Shown piece by piece: positions 45,143 through 54,520 of a stretch of DNA of 64,000 nt. A program made the translations under genes and the position numbers. The notes beneath the pieces were generated by a model that was not told the DNA's origin, searched no databases, and saw only the letters and a program-made list of their open reading frames with translations. The first letter of the stretch is position 1. Every line of letters starts with the position of its first letter. Source of the stretch: RHLJ01 sp040222455 (GTDB lineage Bacteria; Bacteroidota; Rhodothermia; Balneolales; Balneolaceae). The stretch lies in the NCBI GenBank assembly GCA_040222455.1, contig JAVKDD010000011.1, positions 434,001 through 498,000 of the forward strand, written 5' to 3'.

Positions 45143-46593
45143 TCAATACTAAACGTGGTGCCATCTTTCCCATCCATCAGCTGCACACCAAGTTCTTTCA
45201 AATCATCTCTAACTTTATCAGAAAGAGCAAAATCTTTATTAGTACGTGCTTCTTTTCTGATTTCAATTAACAACTCTACTAAGCCTGAGGTCAACTCACC
45301 ATTTCCACCAGCAGATTCATTTGGCCAGATTCCAAGTACTTCTTCAATAACCGAATGAAGATAGATCTTCAATTCAGTCAAATTGGAAGGGGTTTGGTTT
45401 GCTGAAATCTGTTTTCTGATCTCTTTCAAATTCTCAAACAACACCGCAATTCCTTGTGCGGTATTAAAGTCATCATTCATAACAACTTCGAAAGAACTTT
45501 TAAAACGTTCGATATCAAAATCAGCTCCTATACCAGCTTCCGCTTTTTCGATGGTTGAAATCATAGAATGAAGATTTTTCAAACCGGTTTCAGCAGCTTC
45601 GAGCGCTTCTTCAGAAAAGTCAGTTGTACTTCTATAATGGCTTTGAAGTAAGAAAAATCGAATTACCTGAGGATCCCAAGCACGAGTTAGTAAATTATGA
45701 TTTCCAGTAAAAAATTCTTCCAAGTTAATTGCATTTCCCAACGATTTCCCCATTTTCTGACCTTCTAGGGTAACCATGTTATTGTGCATCCAATATTTAA
45801 CAAATTGGGTTTCATGAGCACATTCTGCTTGTGCAATTTCACACTCATGATGTGGAAATTGATTTTCTAATCCACCTCCATGAATATCAAAACTCTCACC
45901 AAGGTATTTGGTACTCATAACCGAACACTCTATATGCCAACCCGGATATCCAACTCCCCATGGAGAATCCCATTTCATTAGATGTTCATCATCTGCTTTT
46001 TTCCACAAGGCGAAATCTTTTGGATCTTTTTTGTCGGATTGGGTTTCGACGCGCGTACCAGCTTCAGATTCTTCAACATTTCTACCACTGAGTTTACCAT
46101 AATCCGGATCTGAACTTACATCAAAATAGACATTGCCTTCAACTTCATATGCATGTCCTTTTTCAATTAGCGTTTTAATCATAGCTATTTGTTCAGGAAT
46201 ATGTCCGGTAGCTCTTGGTGCGATATCTGGTCGAAGTACATTCAAAGCATCCATATCCCGGAAGTAAGTATATGTATATTTCTCAGCTACCTGCATGGGG
46301 TCTACTTTTTCTAACCGCGCTTTTTTTGCGAGTTTGTCTTCGCCATCATCGCCATCGCCAACTAAATGTCCCACATCAGTAATATTCTGAACATATCGGA
46401 CATTATATCCAGAATAACGTAGGTAGCGCAGAATTACATCAAAAGATACATAGCTTTTGGCATGACCTAAATGGGCATCTCCATATACAGTTGGGCCACA
46501 AACGTACATACCTACAAAAGGTGGGTTAAGTGGCTCGAAGAGTTCTTTCTTGCGTGATAGAGTATTATAAACGTGAAGTTTTTTTTCAGCCAA
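45139..46593 (-). CDS. cysS: Cysteinyl-tRNA synthetase
   Basis: The 484-residue class I synthetase has HLGH (residues 41-44, HIGH motif), zinc-ligand Cys32 in MYVCGPTVYG, Cys in IECSVMS, His/Cys in HHECE, and KMGKS as the KMSKS equivalent. A C-terminal DALR/anticodon region follows. It charges tRNA-Cys. It is followed by yidD (4-bp overlap) and preceded by folE (7-bp gap), so folE-cysS-yidD is one unit. Confidence 0.97.
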   Translation of the reverse strand: MAEKKLHVYNTLSRKKELFEPLNPPFVGMYVCGPTVYGDAHLGHAKSYVSFDVILRYLRYSGYNVRYVQNITDVGHLVGDGDDGEDKLAKKARLEKVDPMQVAEKYTYTYFRDMDALNVLRPDIAPRATGHIPEQIAMIKTLIEKGHAYEVEGNVYFDVSSDPDYGKLSGRNVEESEAGTRVETQSDKKDPKDFALWKKADDEHLMKWDSPWGVGYPGWHIECSVMSTKYLGESFDIHGGGLENQFPHHECEIAQAECAHETQFVKYWMHNNMVTLEGQKMGKSLGNAINLEEFFTGNHNLLTRAWDPQVIRFFLLQSHYRSTTDFSEEALEAAETGLKNLHSMISTIEKAEAGIGADFDIERFKSSFEVVMNDDFNTAQGIAVLFENLKEIRKQISANQTPSNLTELKIYLHSVIEEVLGIWPNESAGGNGELTSGLVELLIEIRKEARTNKDFALSDKVRDDLKELGVQLMDGKDGTTFSID

Positions 46594-46600
46594 AACGTGA

Positions 46601-47281
46601 TTAAAGCTCGGTATTAGTTCTGATGAAATCGATGAATTTTTGTTGAGTATCTTTCTCTTTGAAAGCTCCTCTAAATTCAGAAGTTATTGTGCTGCTTGTA
46701 GTATCTTTAATTCCTCGAGTAGATACGCAAAGGTGTTTACTATCAATAAATACAGCAACATCATCTGTTTGCATGGCTTCTGATAGCGCATCAGCAATCT
46801 GTAGAGTTAAGCGTTCCTGTACTTGAGGTCTACGAGAAAAATAATCTACCAAGCGATTAATTTTCGAAAGTCCAATTACTTTACCTTTTGAAATATAAGC
46901 AACATGCGCTTTCCCAATAAATGGAAGAAAGTGATGTTCACAGAATGAAGTTACTTGGATATTCTTTTCGATTACCATATCGCTGTAATCGTAGCCATTA
47001 CTAAAGGTGCGAGCTTCAGGGCGATTTTTTGGGTCTAATCCCTGAAAAATTTCCTTAACATACATTTTCGCAACCCGATATGGTGTACCCCTGAGACTAT
47101 CATCGGTTAAGTCTAACCCAAGGGTTTCCATTATCTTTTCAAAATGCTCTTGAATGATCTCAATTTTTTCTGAGTCTGAGAGATCAAACGCATCGTCTCT
47201 AATAGGTGTAAGTTCTGCAGAGCCAAAGTGAGCATCACCGACTTCTTCTGCTGAAATTTGATCTAAATCTAAGTTTTTCAA
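46601..47281 (-). CDS. folE: GTP cyclohydrolase I (FolE)
   Basis: The 226-residue enzyme has TSFCEHHFLPFIGKAHVAYISKGKVIGLSKI (zinc-binding Cys and His) and a C-terminal HLCVSTRGIKDTTSST segment with the second zinc-binding Cys. It catalyses the first step of folate/pterin biosynthesis. The N-terminal 45 residues are an acidic extension. It is the first gene of folE-cysS-yidD. Confidence 0.96.
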   Translation of the reverse strand: MKNLDLDQISAEEVGDAHFGSAELTPIRDDAFDLSDSEKIEIIQEHFEKIMETLGLDLTDDSLRGTPYRVAKMYVKEIFQGLDPKNRPEARTFSNGYDYSDMVIEKNIQVTSFCEHHFLPFIGKAHVAYISKGKVIGLSKINRLVDYFSRRPQVQERLTLQIADALSEAMQTDDVAVFIDSKHLCVSTRGIKDTTSSTITSEFRGAFKEKDTQQKFIDFIRTNTEL

Positions 47282-47388
47282 TATGAGATTGTTTTCTTTC
47301 TTGAGAAACAGGTTAAGCCTGAATCTGTTTATAAAACCGAACCCTAAAAATAAGAGTTCCTGAGATCAATTAACAGTCGTTGACTCTG

Positions 47389-47448
47389 GTTATTGGTTAA
47401 TGGTTATTAGATATTTAGAGTTTTAACTAATAACCATTAACCAATAAC
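47389..47448. repeat. Long perfect inverted repeat between folE and the Dabb gene
   Basis: A perfect 22-bp inverted repeat (47389-47410 with 47427-47448, loop 16 nt) is built of TTAATAACC-like units. Its right arm ends 8 bp before the ATG of the Dabb-domain gene, so it would sequester the 5' leader. Confidence 0.7.
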
Positions 47449-47456
47449 TAATATCT

Positions 47457-47765
47457 ATGATAAAACATATCGTAATGTGGAAGCTTCATGATGAAGCTAA
47501 TGGAATGTCAAAGAAAAAGAATGCTATAGAGTTAAAGAAACGCTTGGAGTCCTTAATTTCTAAAATCGACGCAATTAATTCAATGGAAGTTGGAATAGGG
47601 TATATGGAATCAGAAGGAGCCATTTTTGATATAGTGTTGACGACCTCACATGAATCTAAAGATAAACTAACAGAATATTCGGAACATCCTGAACATCAAA
47701 AAGTAGTGGCTTTTGTTAAAAGTATTGTAGCTGAACGAAGAGTTGTAGATTATAAGATTAATTAG
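47457..47765 (+). CDS. Dabb (dimeric alpha-beta barrel) stress-responsive protein
   Basis: The 102-residue protein begins IKHIVMWKLHDEA, the Dabb signature, followed by a helix with ELKKRLESL and strands MEVGIGY and FDIVLTTSHESKDKLTEYSEHPEHQKV. The fold forms a dimeric alpha-beta barrel; members are stress proteins or polyketide cyclase-like enzymes. No catalytic residue is obvious. It is the first of three plus-strand genes with the Smr and MutS-like genes; a 22-bp-arm inverted repeat lies just upstream. Confidence 0.83.
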   Translation: MIKHIVMWKLHDEANGMSKKKNAIELKKRLESLISKIDAINSMEVGIGYMESEGAIFDIVLTTSHESKDKLTEYSEHPEHQKVVAFVKSIVAERRVVDYKIN

Positions 47766-47797
47766 CAAATAAGAATAGGAAAGGTACACATTATACA

Positions 47798-47820
47798 AAT
47801 AACGAATAACGAATAACGAA
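47798..47820. repeat. AATAACG tandem repeat
   Basis: Three copies of the 7-mer AATAACG plus a partial copy lie directly before the TTG start of the Smr gene. Confidence 0.7.
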
Positions 47821-48129
47821 TTGTACGAACCAGAACCTATAGAACTGCCGATTGATGGAATTTTGGATTTACATCTTTTCAGCCCAAAAGAGGTAAAGGA
47901 ATTGATTCCGGATTATATTGATGCATGTATAGATAAAGAAATTTATTCAATTAGAATTATTCACGGAAAAGGGAAGGGAGTACTTCGTAGATTAGTACAC
48001 AGCATTTTAGAAAAGAACGATGAGGTGATTTCATATCGACTCGCAGATGACCGAAGTAGTTGGGGAGCAACCTTAGTAGAATTGAATAAACCAAATAATG
48101 ACGAAAGAAGAACTACGATTATTACTTGA
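47821..48129 (+). CDS. Smr-domain protein
   Basis: The 102-residue protein consists of an Smr domain: IDGILDLHLFSPKEVKELIPDYIDACIDKEI, the IRIIHGKGKGVLR loop and a terminal WGATLVEL. Smr domains bind or nick nucleic acids, and one is the C-terminal domain of MutS2. The start is TTG, the only usable one because a stop codon lies 21 bp upstream in frame. It overlaps the next gene, a MutS-core protein, by 32 bp. Confidence 0.82.
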   Translation: MYEPEPIELPIDGILDLHLFSPKEVKELIPDYIDACIDKEIYSIRIIHGKGKGVLRRLVHSILEKNDEVISYRLADDRSSWGATLVELNKPNNDERRTTIIT

Positions 48130-49924
48130 GCGACATATTCAACGTATCGAATATATACTTGGAAAAAGAGAAACTTTAAATAATACCTACTCTAAAATCA
48201 GATTATTCTACTTTATAGTAGCAATTTTAGGGATCTATTTTAGTTACGGGATTATCCCAGAATGGATTTATCTAATTAGTTTGCCTGGGTGGGTAGTTGG
48301 ATTTCTAATATTAATAGATCGTCATCGTAGGATTTATCAGTCGAAAGAAAAATTTGAGTATTTACGGGATATTAAAAAAGAGCATATTGCCAGAATGAAC
48401 CTTGATTGGGCAAATATTAAGTATGAGCCCACAGAAATTGACATTAAACGTCATCCTTTTGCGAGTGATTTAGATATTCTTGGTAAACATTCATTGTCTC
48501 ATCTTATAGATACTTCAATCTACAAAGAAAGCTCATTAAGATTGATTAATTGGTTTTTGGAAACTTCCTCAAACAAAAAAGAAATTCTTAAGAGGAATGA
48601 ACAAGTGAAAGAATTAACGAATCTTCCGGGTTTTTGGGATAAACTTAGAGTTATTGGTCGCTTCACTCAATTTCAATCATCAAGTAAAGATTGGTCGATC
48701 GAAGACATGTTAGCATGGCTACGGTTACCAAAGAAAACAGGGTTTAAGATCCCTGTCATAATTCTATCCACTCTTTCAATAGTAAATATTTCTTTAGCTG
48801 TATTGTTGCTCATCGGTATTGGGAAGCCACTTTATTTAGTGATCACTTTTTTTAGCTATTTAGTTTACTATAAGTTAAATGAACAAAAGACAGCTGGATT
48901 ATTCGACGCATCCTATCAAATTGATCGAATGTTAACACAGTTTAAAGCGATTCTTTTTCATATTGAAGGGTTTAAACCTAAAAACGGAAGTGAGTTGGAA
49001 AAGCTACTTTCTGTTTATCGTGATGATAAAGAACGTCCTTCTCAGTTTATAAAAAAGAATCAGGGTTTGATAAATCGGGCGTCATTACAGGCTTTTAAAC
49101 TAATGGGAGCTGTTGTAAACTTTGTGATACCTTGGGATTTATACCATGCTTGGAGAATCGAAGAATTTAAAGAAGAACTGGAGCCTAAACTAAGCACATG
49201 GTTTGATGCTTTTTATGAACTAGAAGCTCTTAACTCATTGGCTAACTTTGCGATGCTTAATCCTGAATACAGCTGGGGAAAGTTTGAAGTTGATCCCGAA
49301 GGATTCTTCGATTCTAAGGGATTAGGTCATCCACTCATTTCATCTAATGCAAGAGTTACTAACGATTTTAGAGTTCAAAGAGATAAGGATTTGTTCCTGA
49401 TTACAGGTTCTAATATGGCTGGAAAAAGTACATTCTTGAGAACGGTGGGGATTAATCTAATACTCGCTTATTCGGGTGCTCCAGTTTGTGCTAGATCATT
49501 AAATACAGATTTTTTTAGAGTGTTTTCGAGTATTAATATCACTGATTCATTGGATGATGGATTATCCCATTTCTACACAGAAGTAAAAAGGTTAAGATTC
49601 TTGCTAGATGAGCTATTTAAGGAAAATGAACAACCCTTATTCTTTTTTGTGGATGAGATTTATCGCGGTACCAACAATCGTGAACGATATGCCGGAAGTG
49701 CGGCATTTCTAAAAGAAGTAGCTGGGAAAAATGGAATAGGACTAGTTTCGTCTCATGACTTAGAATTAGCCGATCTCGAAGATGAGATTCCACAGCTAAG
49801 TAATTGGCATTTTGTGGAATCTATCGAAGATGGCAAAATGACGTTTGAGTATAAACTCAAATCAGGTCCTTGCCCGAGTACGAATGCGCTTGAAATTATG
49901 AAAATGGAAGGATTGCCTACCTAA
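48098..49924 (+). CDS. Membrane-associated MutS-family ATPase
   Basis: The 608-residue protein has hydrophobic segments at about 32-72 and 212-254. A MutS domain III-like helical region and a MutS-type ATPase follow: Walker A ITGSNMAGKSTF near residue 440 and a Walker B with FFVDEIYRGTNNRER. The mismatch-recognition domain I of MutS is absent. This type is typical of Bacteroidota; its role is unclear. It overlaps the Smr gene, so the two could act like a split MutS2. Confidence 0.82.
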   Translation: MTKEELRLLLERHIQRIEYILGKRETLNNTYSKIRLFYFIVAILGIYFSYGIIPEWIYLISLPGWVVGFLILIDRHRRIYQSKEKFEYLRDIKKEHIARMNLDWANIKYEPTEIDIKRHPFASDLDILGKHSLSHLIDTSIYKESSLRLINWFLETSSNKKEILKRNEQVKELTNLPGFWDKLRVIGRFTQFQSSSKDWSIEDMLAWLRLPKKTGFKIPVIILSTLSIVNISLAVLLLIGIGKPLYLVITFFSYLVYYKLNEQKTAGLFDASYQIDRMLTQFKAILFHIEGFKPKNGSELEKLLSVYRDDKERPSQFIKKNQGLINRASLQAFKLMGAVVNFVIPWDLYHAWRIEEFKEELEPKLSTWFDAFYELEALNSLANFAMLNPEYSWGKFEVDPEGFFDSKGLGHPLISSNARVTNDFRVQRDKDLFLITGSNMAGKSTFLRTVGINLILAYSGAPVCARSLNTDFFRVFSSINITDSLDDGLSHFYTEVKRLRFLLDELFKENEQPLFFFVDEIYRGTNNRERYAGSAAFLKEVAGKNGIGLVSSHDLELADLEDEIPQLSNWHFVESIEDGKMTFEYKLKSGPCPSTNALEIMKMEGLPT

Positions 49925-49933
49925 TCATTTCAG

Positions 49934-50752
49934 CTATTCCTCCAATTCAAAAATCCGAACATAATCAATCTCGAAGGTAGCAGGGAAGTTGGAATCATCT
50001 AATCCTTGAGCACCGCCCCAATCACCACCAACTGCCAAATTCAATAAAAAGAAATGTGGATTATCAAAAGGCCATTCGTCTTCGGTAGCATCTGTTATTT
50101 TATTGAAACGGAATATGATGTTGTCTTTATCCTCAACATAAAACTTTATGTATTCTTCCGTCCAGATAATTCCAAATACATTGAATTCTTCTTCAATATC
50201 GGTAAGTTGGATTGCTCCTGAACCTTTTTGAGTTCCTTGGCGGTGATTAAAAGCTCCAGTGTGAACGGTTGCATAAAATTGATTTGGAGCATAACTAACA
50301 TATTCCATAATATCAATTTCACCCGTTTCTGGCCAACTTCCTCCATTCCTAATGCCATCACCAAGCATCCAAATCGCTGGCCACAATCCATTTCCTCTTA
50401 AATCTGGTATTTTTGCTCTTATTTCCATTCTTCCATAAAGAAATGCTTCTTTAGTTAGTAATCTGGCAGAAGTATAATCGCCGGCTCTCTGATTATCACC
50501 TACTTTTCTAGCTATGATTTGAAGAGTGCTATCTGTAATAACAATGTTATTTGGGCTAGCAGTATAATTTTGAAGTTCGTTATTACCCCATCCATTTGCT
50601 CCAAGTTCTGGATACCAGTTATCTCGCCAGTCATTTCCATTAAATTCTTCGCTCCATATGAGCCCATCCATCTCATTATCAGTTCCGGATGTTCCACTAT
50701 CTTTACAGCTTAGAATTAAAAAAGGAACAAGTAAAAAAAGTAATTTTTTCAT
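49934..50752 (-). CDS. GH16 beta-glucanase (laminarinase-like) lipoprotein
   Basis: The 272-residue lipoprotein (lipobox ILSC, Cys16) has a glycoside hydrolase family 16 domain and the catalytic motif GEIDIMEY (Glu145, Asp147, Glu150). Family members cleave beta-1,3 or mixed-linkage glucans such as laminarin. Anchoring in the outer membrane suggests surface digestion. It is the second of a tandem pair (12-bp gap). Confidence 0.93.
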   Translation of the reverse strand: MKKLLFLLVPFLILSCKDSGTSGTDNEMDGLIWSEEFNGNDWRDNWYPELGANGWGNNELQNYTASPNNIVITDSTLQIIARKVGDNQRAGDYTSARLLTKEAFLYGRMEIRAKIPDLRGNGLWPAIWMLGDGIRNGGSWPETGEIDIMEYVSYAPNQFYATVHTGAFNHRQGTQKGSGAIQLTDIEEEFNVFGIIWTEEYIKFYVEDKDNIIFRFNKITDATEDEWPFDNPHFFLLNLAVGGDWGGAQGLDDSNFPATFEIDYVRIFELEE

Positions 50753-50764
50753 TTTAACAATCTT

Positions 50765-51613
50765 TTATTGGTCATTATCTAGTTGCCATACACGTACGTA
50801 ATCAATCTCCATTGTGGATGGAAATATGGAATCGTCTATTCCCTTAACTCCTCCAAGATTACCACCAACGGCAATGTTCATTAAAAAGTAAAAAGGTTCA
50901 TCAAAGGGCCAATTCTCTTGATTATACTTTTTAGGTCGTTCGAATGTAAGTAACACGTTATCTATTTCATCAACGTAGAAGATAAGGATATCATTCTCCA
51001 GTAGAATGCCATAATTGTGAAATTCTTCTTCTATAGTTGGTAGAGGCACAAAATCAGAACTAACCTGTGTACCATCAACATGATTATTAGCTGTAGTATG
51101 TATTGTAACAAGAAGGGAATCAGGTCTATAACTCACATATTCCATGATATCTATTTCACCTGATCTTGGCCAACCTCCTCTATTTCTAAAAGGTTCACCA
51201 AGCATCCAAAGGGCCGGCCAGATTCCATTTCCTTTATGTTCGGGCATTTTAGCTCGAATTTCCATTCTTCCGTATTGAAAAGCTTGTTTGGAATTTAATC
51301 TTGCTGAAGTATAATCTCCTACACTTTGACCTTCACCAACTAATTTGGCAGTAATACTTAATATCCCATCACTAACAGTAGCATTTCCTGCTTCGATCGG
51401 AGTATAATTTTGTAGTTCTCGGTTCCCCCAACCCCAATCTCCTTCTTCTAAAATCCATTTAGTGGTATCTATTTCTGTTCCATCAAATTCATCACTCCAA
51501 ACAAGTTCAGCAGAATCCCATTTTTCGAATGTGTAGGGTTCCTTAGGTTGATTACAAAATGAAATAAAGAATGGTAGAATAACTATGTAAACGAGCAGGT
51601 TTTTTATTTTCAT
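50765..51613 (-). CDS. GH16 beta-glucanase (laminarinase-like) lipoprotein, tandem paralog
   Basis: The 282-residue lipoprotein (ISFC, Cys20) is a clear paralog of the next gene, with GEIDIMEY (Glu153, Asp155, Glu158). The shared segments QYGRMEIRAKMP and GNGIWPALWMLGEPFRNRGGWPR span the active-site region. Divergence is enough to expect different product or linkage preference. The 51614-51840 region upstream must contain its promoter. No SusC/SusD pair is adjacent, so it is not a typical polysaccharide utilisation locus. Confidence 0.92.
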   Translation of the reverse strand: MKIKNLLVYIVILPFFISFCNQPKEPYTFEKWDSAELVWSDEFDGTEIDTTKWILEEGDWGWGNRELQNYTPIEAGNATVSDGILSITAKLVGEGQSVGDYTSARLNSKQAFQYGRMEIRAKMPEHKGNGIWPALWMLGEPFRNRGGWPRSGEIDIMEYVSYRPDSLLVTIHTTANNHVDGTQVSSDFVPLPTIEEEFHNYGILLENDILIFYVDEIDNVLLTFERPKKYNQENWPFDEPFYFLMNIAVGGNLGGVKGIDDSIFPSTMEIDYVRVWQLDNDQ

Positions 51614-51840
51614 AGCTAAAGATCAAAACTACTTAGCAAAGTATCAATTGAGAAGAATTCTCACGAATCATGATTTTACAACGTTGTAGTTGAAGTAGGT
51701 ATTACTCAGATCGGTTTAATAACCAAATAAGATGCAGAACAATTTAAAACCTCATTTATATAGTTATACATTTGTTACAGTAATTGAGAATGATTTTTCA
51801 TTTATTGAGGAACTATTACTAATCAATTTTTACAGGATAA

Positions 51841-53457
51841 ATGCTAGAATTAAAACTATGTGAACTTGAGAATCTTAATGAGAAAGAACCTTCTCATCAA
51901 TTGGTAAATGGATTAGACCTCGTTGTAATAAAATATGGTGAAGAGGTTTCGGTATTATATGGACGATGTTTACATCGTGGGGCAATTCTGGGAGACGGCC
52001 ATATTGACGGAGATAATTTAATTTGTGGAGTTCATGGATGGGATTTTAGATATGATACCGGTGTAAGTGAATATGATAACTCTGAAGCACTGCATAAATT
52101 TAATGCCTGGATTGAAAATGGAGCAGTTTGGGTAGATGAAGAAGAAATTAATGAATATTTAGTCGACCACCCGCAACCATTTAATCGAAATGAATATCTT
52201 GGAGCTTATGCAGATACTCATCCTATTGATGAAGAACCATATACAGGATTTATAAAAGAACTTTCTAAAAATGGGTTGAAAAATTTTGGTCATCACGGAC
52301 CATCTGAAGCCATGGGAGTTGATAGAAATACACTTCCAAAATGGGAGAACATTCAATTTTTACCTGCACAATTAGCAAATAGACCGCTACTGGATGAAGA
52401 AGAAGTTTCAACAAAAGTAACAATTGGGTCGAAGGCAAAAAAACCATTGATTCTCGATATTCCAGTTTTTGTTTCTGATATGAGTTTTGGAGCTCTATCA
52501 AGTGAAGCTAAAATTGCTCTATCTAAAGGGGCAGAATTAGCTGGAACTGGAATCTGTAGTGGAGAAGGAGGTATGTTACCTGCTGAGCAAGAAGCAAATT
52601 CGAAGTACTTTTATGAGCTTGCATCAGGAAAGTTTGGATTTTCTTGGGAGAAAGTTAAAAAAGCACAAGCTTTCCATTTTAAAGGTGGGCAAGGTGCTAA
52701 AACAGGAACAGGTGGGCATCTTCCCGGAAATAAAGTAAACAAAGAAATCGCAGAAGTTCGTGGTTTGAATGAAGGAGAGACTGCAATTTCACCCGCGGCT
52801 TTTCCAGATTTATTTACAGCTGAAGATTTTAGAAAAGTAGCAGAAGAAGTAAGAGAGAAAACAGGTGGAATTCCAGTTGGTTTTAAGATTGCAGCAAGTC
52901 ATGTGGAAGCTGATATCGATTTTGCTCTCGAAGTAGGTGTAGATTACATTATTTTAGATGGTCGTGGTGGAGGAACTGGTTCAGCACCAACAATTCTTCG
53001 GAATAATATCAACGTACCGACAATACCGGCGCTTGCAAGGGCAAGAAAACATCTCGATAAAGTAGGAGCAAAAGATGTTACTCTGGTAATTACAGGTGGA
53101 CTTAGAGTAGCAGAAGATTTCGCCAAAGCTATGATGTTAGGCGCAGACGCTATTGCAGTATCAAACTCGGCATTACAGGCAATTGGCTGTTTGGGGATGA
53201 GAGCTTGTAACAGCAATAATTGTCCTGTTGGAATTGCAACCCAAAAAGAAGGACTTCGAAAAAGACTAATAATAGATTCATCAGCCAATCAACTCAAAAA
53301 CTTTTTTGAAGCCAGTACGGAATTAGTAAAAGTAATTGCCCGGGCATGTGGACATAATGATGTTTCAAAATTCAATCCCAATGATTTAAGTACATTTGAT
53401 TACGATATTCATCGATTAACTGGAATTGGATATGCTGGGGTTTTACCAGTAAAGTGA
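51841..53457 (+). CDS. Rieske [2Fe-2S] / FMN-dependent glutamate synthase-like fusion
   Basis: The 538-residue protein starts with a Rieske domain: CLH (Cys43, His45) and CGVHGW (Cys62, His65). It continues with a glutamate synthase (GltB-type, FMN) domain: VFVSDMSFGALSSEAKIALSKGAELAGTGICSGEGG, FHFKGGQGAKTG, LDGRGGGTGSAPTILR and the Cys-rich CNSNNCPVGIATQ. No glutamine-amidotransferase domain is present. Such fusions occur in environmental bacteria; the substrate is uncertain. Its stop codon overlaps the next start (TGATG). Confidence 0.86.
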   Translation: MLELKLCELENLNEKEPSHQLVNGLDLVVIKYGEEVSVLYGRCLHRGAILGDGHIDGDNLICGVHGWDFRYDTGVSEYDNSEALHKFNAWIENGAVWVDEEEINEYLVDHPQPFNRNEYLGAYADTHPIDEEPYTGFIKELSKNGLKNFGHHGPSEAMGVDRNTLPKWENIQFLPAQLANRPLLDEEEVSTKVTIGSKAKKPLILDIPVFVSDMSFGALSSEAKIALSKGAELAGTGICSGEGGMLPAEQEANSKYFYELASGKFGFSWEKVKKAQAFHFKGGQGAKTGTGGHLPGNKVNKEIAEVRGLNEGETAISPAAFPDLFTAEDFRKVAEEVREKTGGIPVGFKIAASHVEADIDFALEVGVDYIILDGRGGGTGSAPTILRNNINVPTIPALARARKHLDKVGAKDVTLVITGGLRVAEDFAKAMMLGADAIAVSNSALQAIGCLGMRACNSNNCPVGIATQKEGLRKRLIIDSSANQLKNFFEASTELVKVIARACGHNDVSKFNPNDLSTFDYDIHRLTGIGYAGVLPVK

Positions 53458-53588
53458 TGGCTATATTTTTCAAAATAAATACTGGACTAGTTACACGTAC
53501 TATTTATTATTCAGGAATAAATTCTATCCAAAATGGATGGAACGTGTTAGAAATTGATTTGGAGTCAATAGAAAGGAAAATGAAATAA
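53457..53588 (+). CDS. Small ORF of 43 codons, coupled at both ends
   Basis: An ATG at 53457-53459 shares a base with the stop of the Rieske-fusion gene (TGATG), and its TAA (53586-53588) shares a base with the ATG of the next gene (TAATG). The frame reads MAIFFKINTGLVTRTIYY...SIERKMK. It has no signal peptide or TM segment and ends in a basic tail. I recognise no family. The exact fit between two genes supports that it is translated, although its only role could be to couple them. Confidence 0.5.
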   Translation: MAIFFKINTGLVTRTIYYSGINSIQNGWNVLEIDLESIERKMK

Positions 53589-54367
53589 TGATCTACACTC
53601 AAACAGATAAACGAATCCATTATTTAACTCAAATTTTAGCAAAAGCTGGACGTACTTTTGTTGAAAAGAAAGAGGATGATAGTCATACTAACTTATATTT
53701 CAATCCAGAAAAGAATTGGATTGAAACACATTGGATTGATGCCCTACATGGAAAAGTAAAGCTAGTACTAAGAATAACCGACTTCTGTATGCTCTGGCTG
53801 GATGACAAAGAAGAATCTTTCCAAACCGTTTCTACCGTCAAGAAATTACAATCAGAAGTTGAAACCCAACTTGAGAAAGGAATTATAGAAGCAGGGTTAA
53901 ATCCAGAAGGTTTTTCAACACCGATGCACTACGAAATTCCAAAATACAGTTTCTTAGGACAGCCTTTTCAAATGATTAATCGCCATATGTTAAACGAATG
54001 GATGCAATGGCGCACCTTAGGAAATGAAGCTTGCGAGAAAGTACTTAGGATTCTTGATGTAGAGGGAGACATTCGAATATGGCCCCATCATTTTGATACA
54101 GGTATTTATGTTTCTGCTTCTGAAAATCTGGGAATAGGGTTTGGATTAGCCATGGAAGATGAAATCGCTGGTGTGCCTTATTTCTATATGTCAGGCAATC
54201 CAAAAAAAGGAAAATTGAACTTCGAAAATGTACCTGATCTTAGATTAGGAAGATGGGAAACAACAGCTGGATTTAAGGGAGCGATTCTTCCAATTACAGA
54301 ATTTAAAGAAACCCAAAAAGCGCTAGATGAATACATAGAAAAAAGTATTCATTGGTTTTTGGGGTAA
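53588..54367 (+). CDS. Conserved-looking protein of unknown function
   Basis: The 259-residue soluble protein has no signal or TM. Trp- and His-rich stretches occur (NWIETHWIDALHGKVKL, MNEWMQW-like NEWMQWRTLG, and IRIWPHHFDTGIYVSAS), which could form a ligand pocket. It ends LDEYIEKSIHWFLG. I do not recognise a family. It follows a 43-codon ORF and the Rieske-fusion gene with one-base overlaps, so it is likely cotranscribed. A remnant of a paralog's 3' end lies at 55368-55454. Confidence 0.6.
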   Translation: MIYTQTDKRIHYLTQILAKAGRTFVEKKEDDSHTNLYFNPEKNWIETHWIDALHGKVKLVLRITDFCMLWLDDKEESFQTVSTVKKLQSEVETQLEKGIIEAGLNPEGFSTPMHYEIPKYSFLGQPFQMINRHMLNEWMQWRTLGNEACEKVLRILDVEGDIRIWPHHFDTGIYVSASENLGIGFGLAMEDEIAGVPYFYMSGNPKKGKLNFENVPDLRLGRWETTAGFKGAILPITEFKETQKALDEYIEKSIHWFLG

Positions 54368-54520
54368 TGAATACTCACGATCCGCTAGCTAATTGTGAAG
54401 TGATCCCAGTTTGTAAACTTCTCATTCTGAGACTGCTTCGTTCCTCGCAGATGGATTCGACTTTATTGGGGAATTCCTAAGCTCTTCGATAGTACTATTA
54501 AGGATAACATTCATTTCTTT

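Noticed and set aside
54368..54520. A transposon or integrase remnant next to the 200-bp repeat
   Set aside because: No reading frame with transposase similarity and no clear target-site duplication can be seen by eye.
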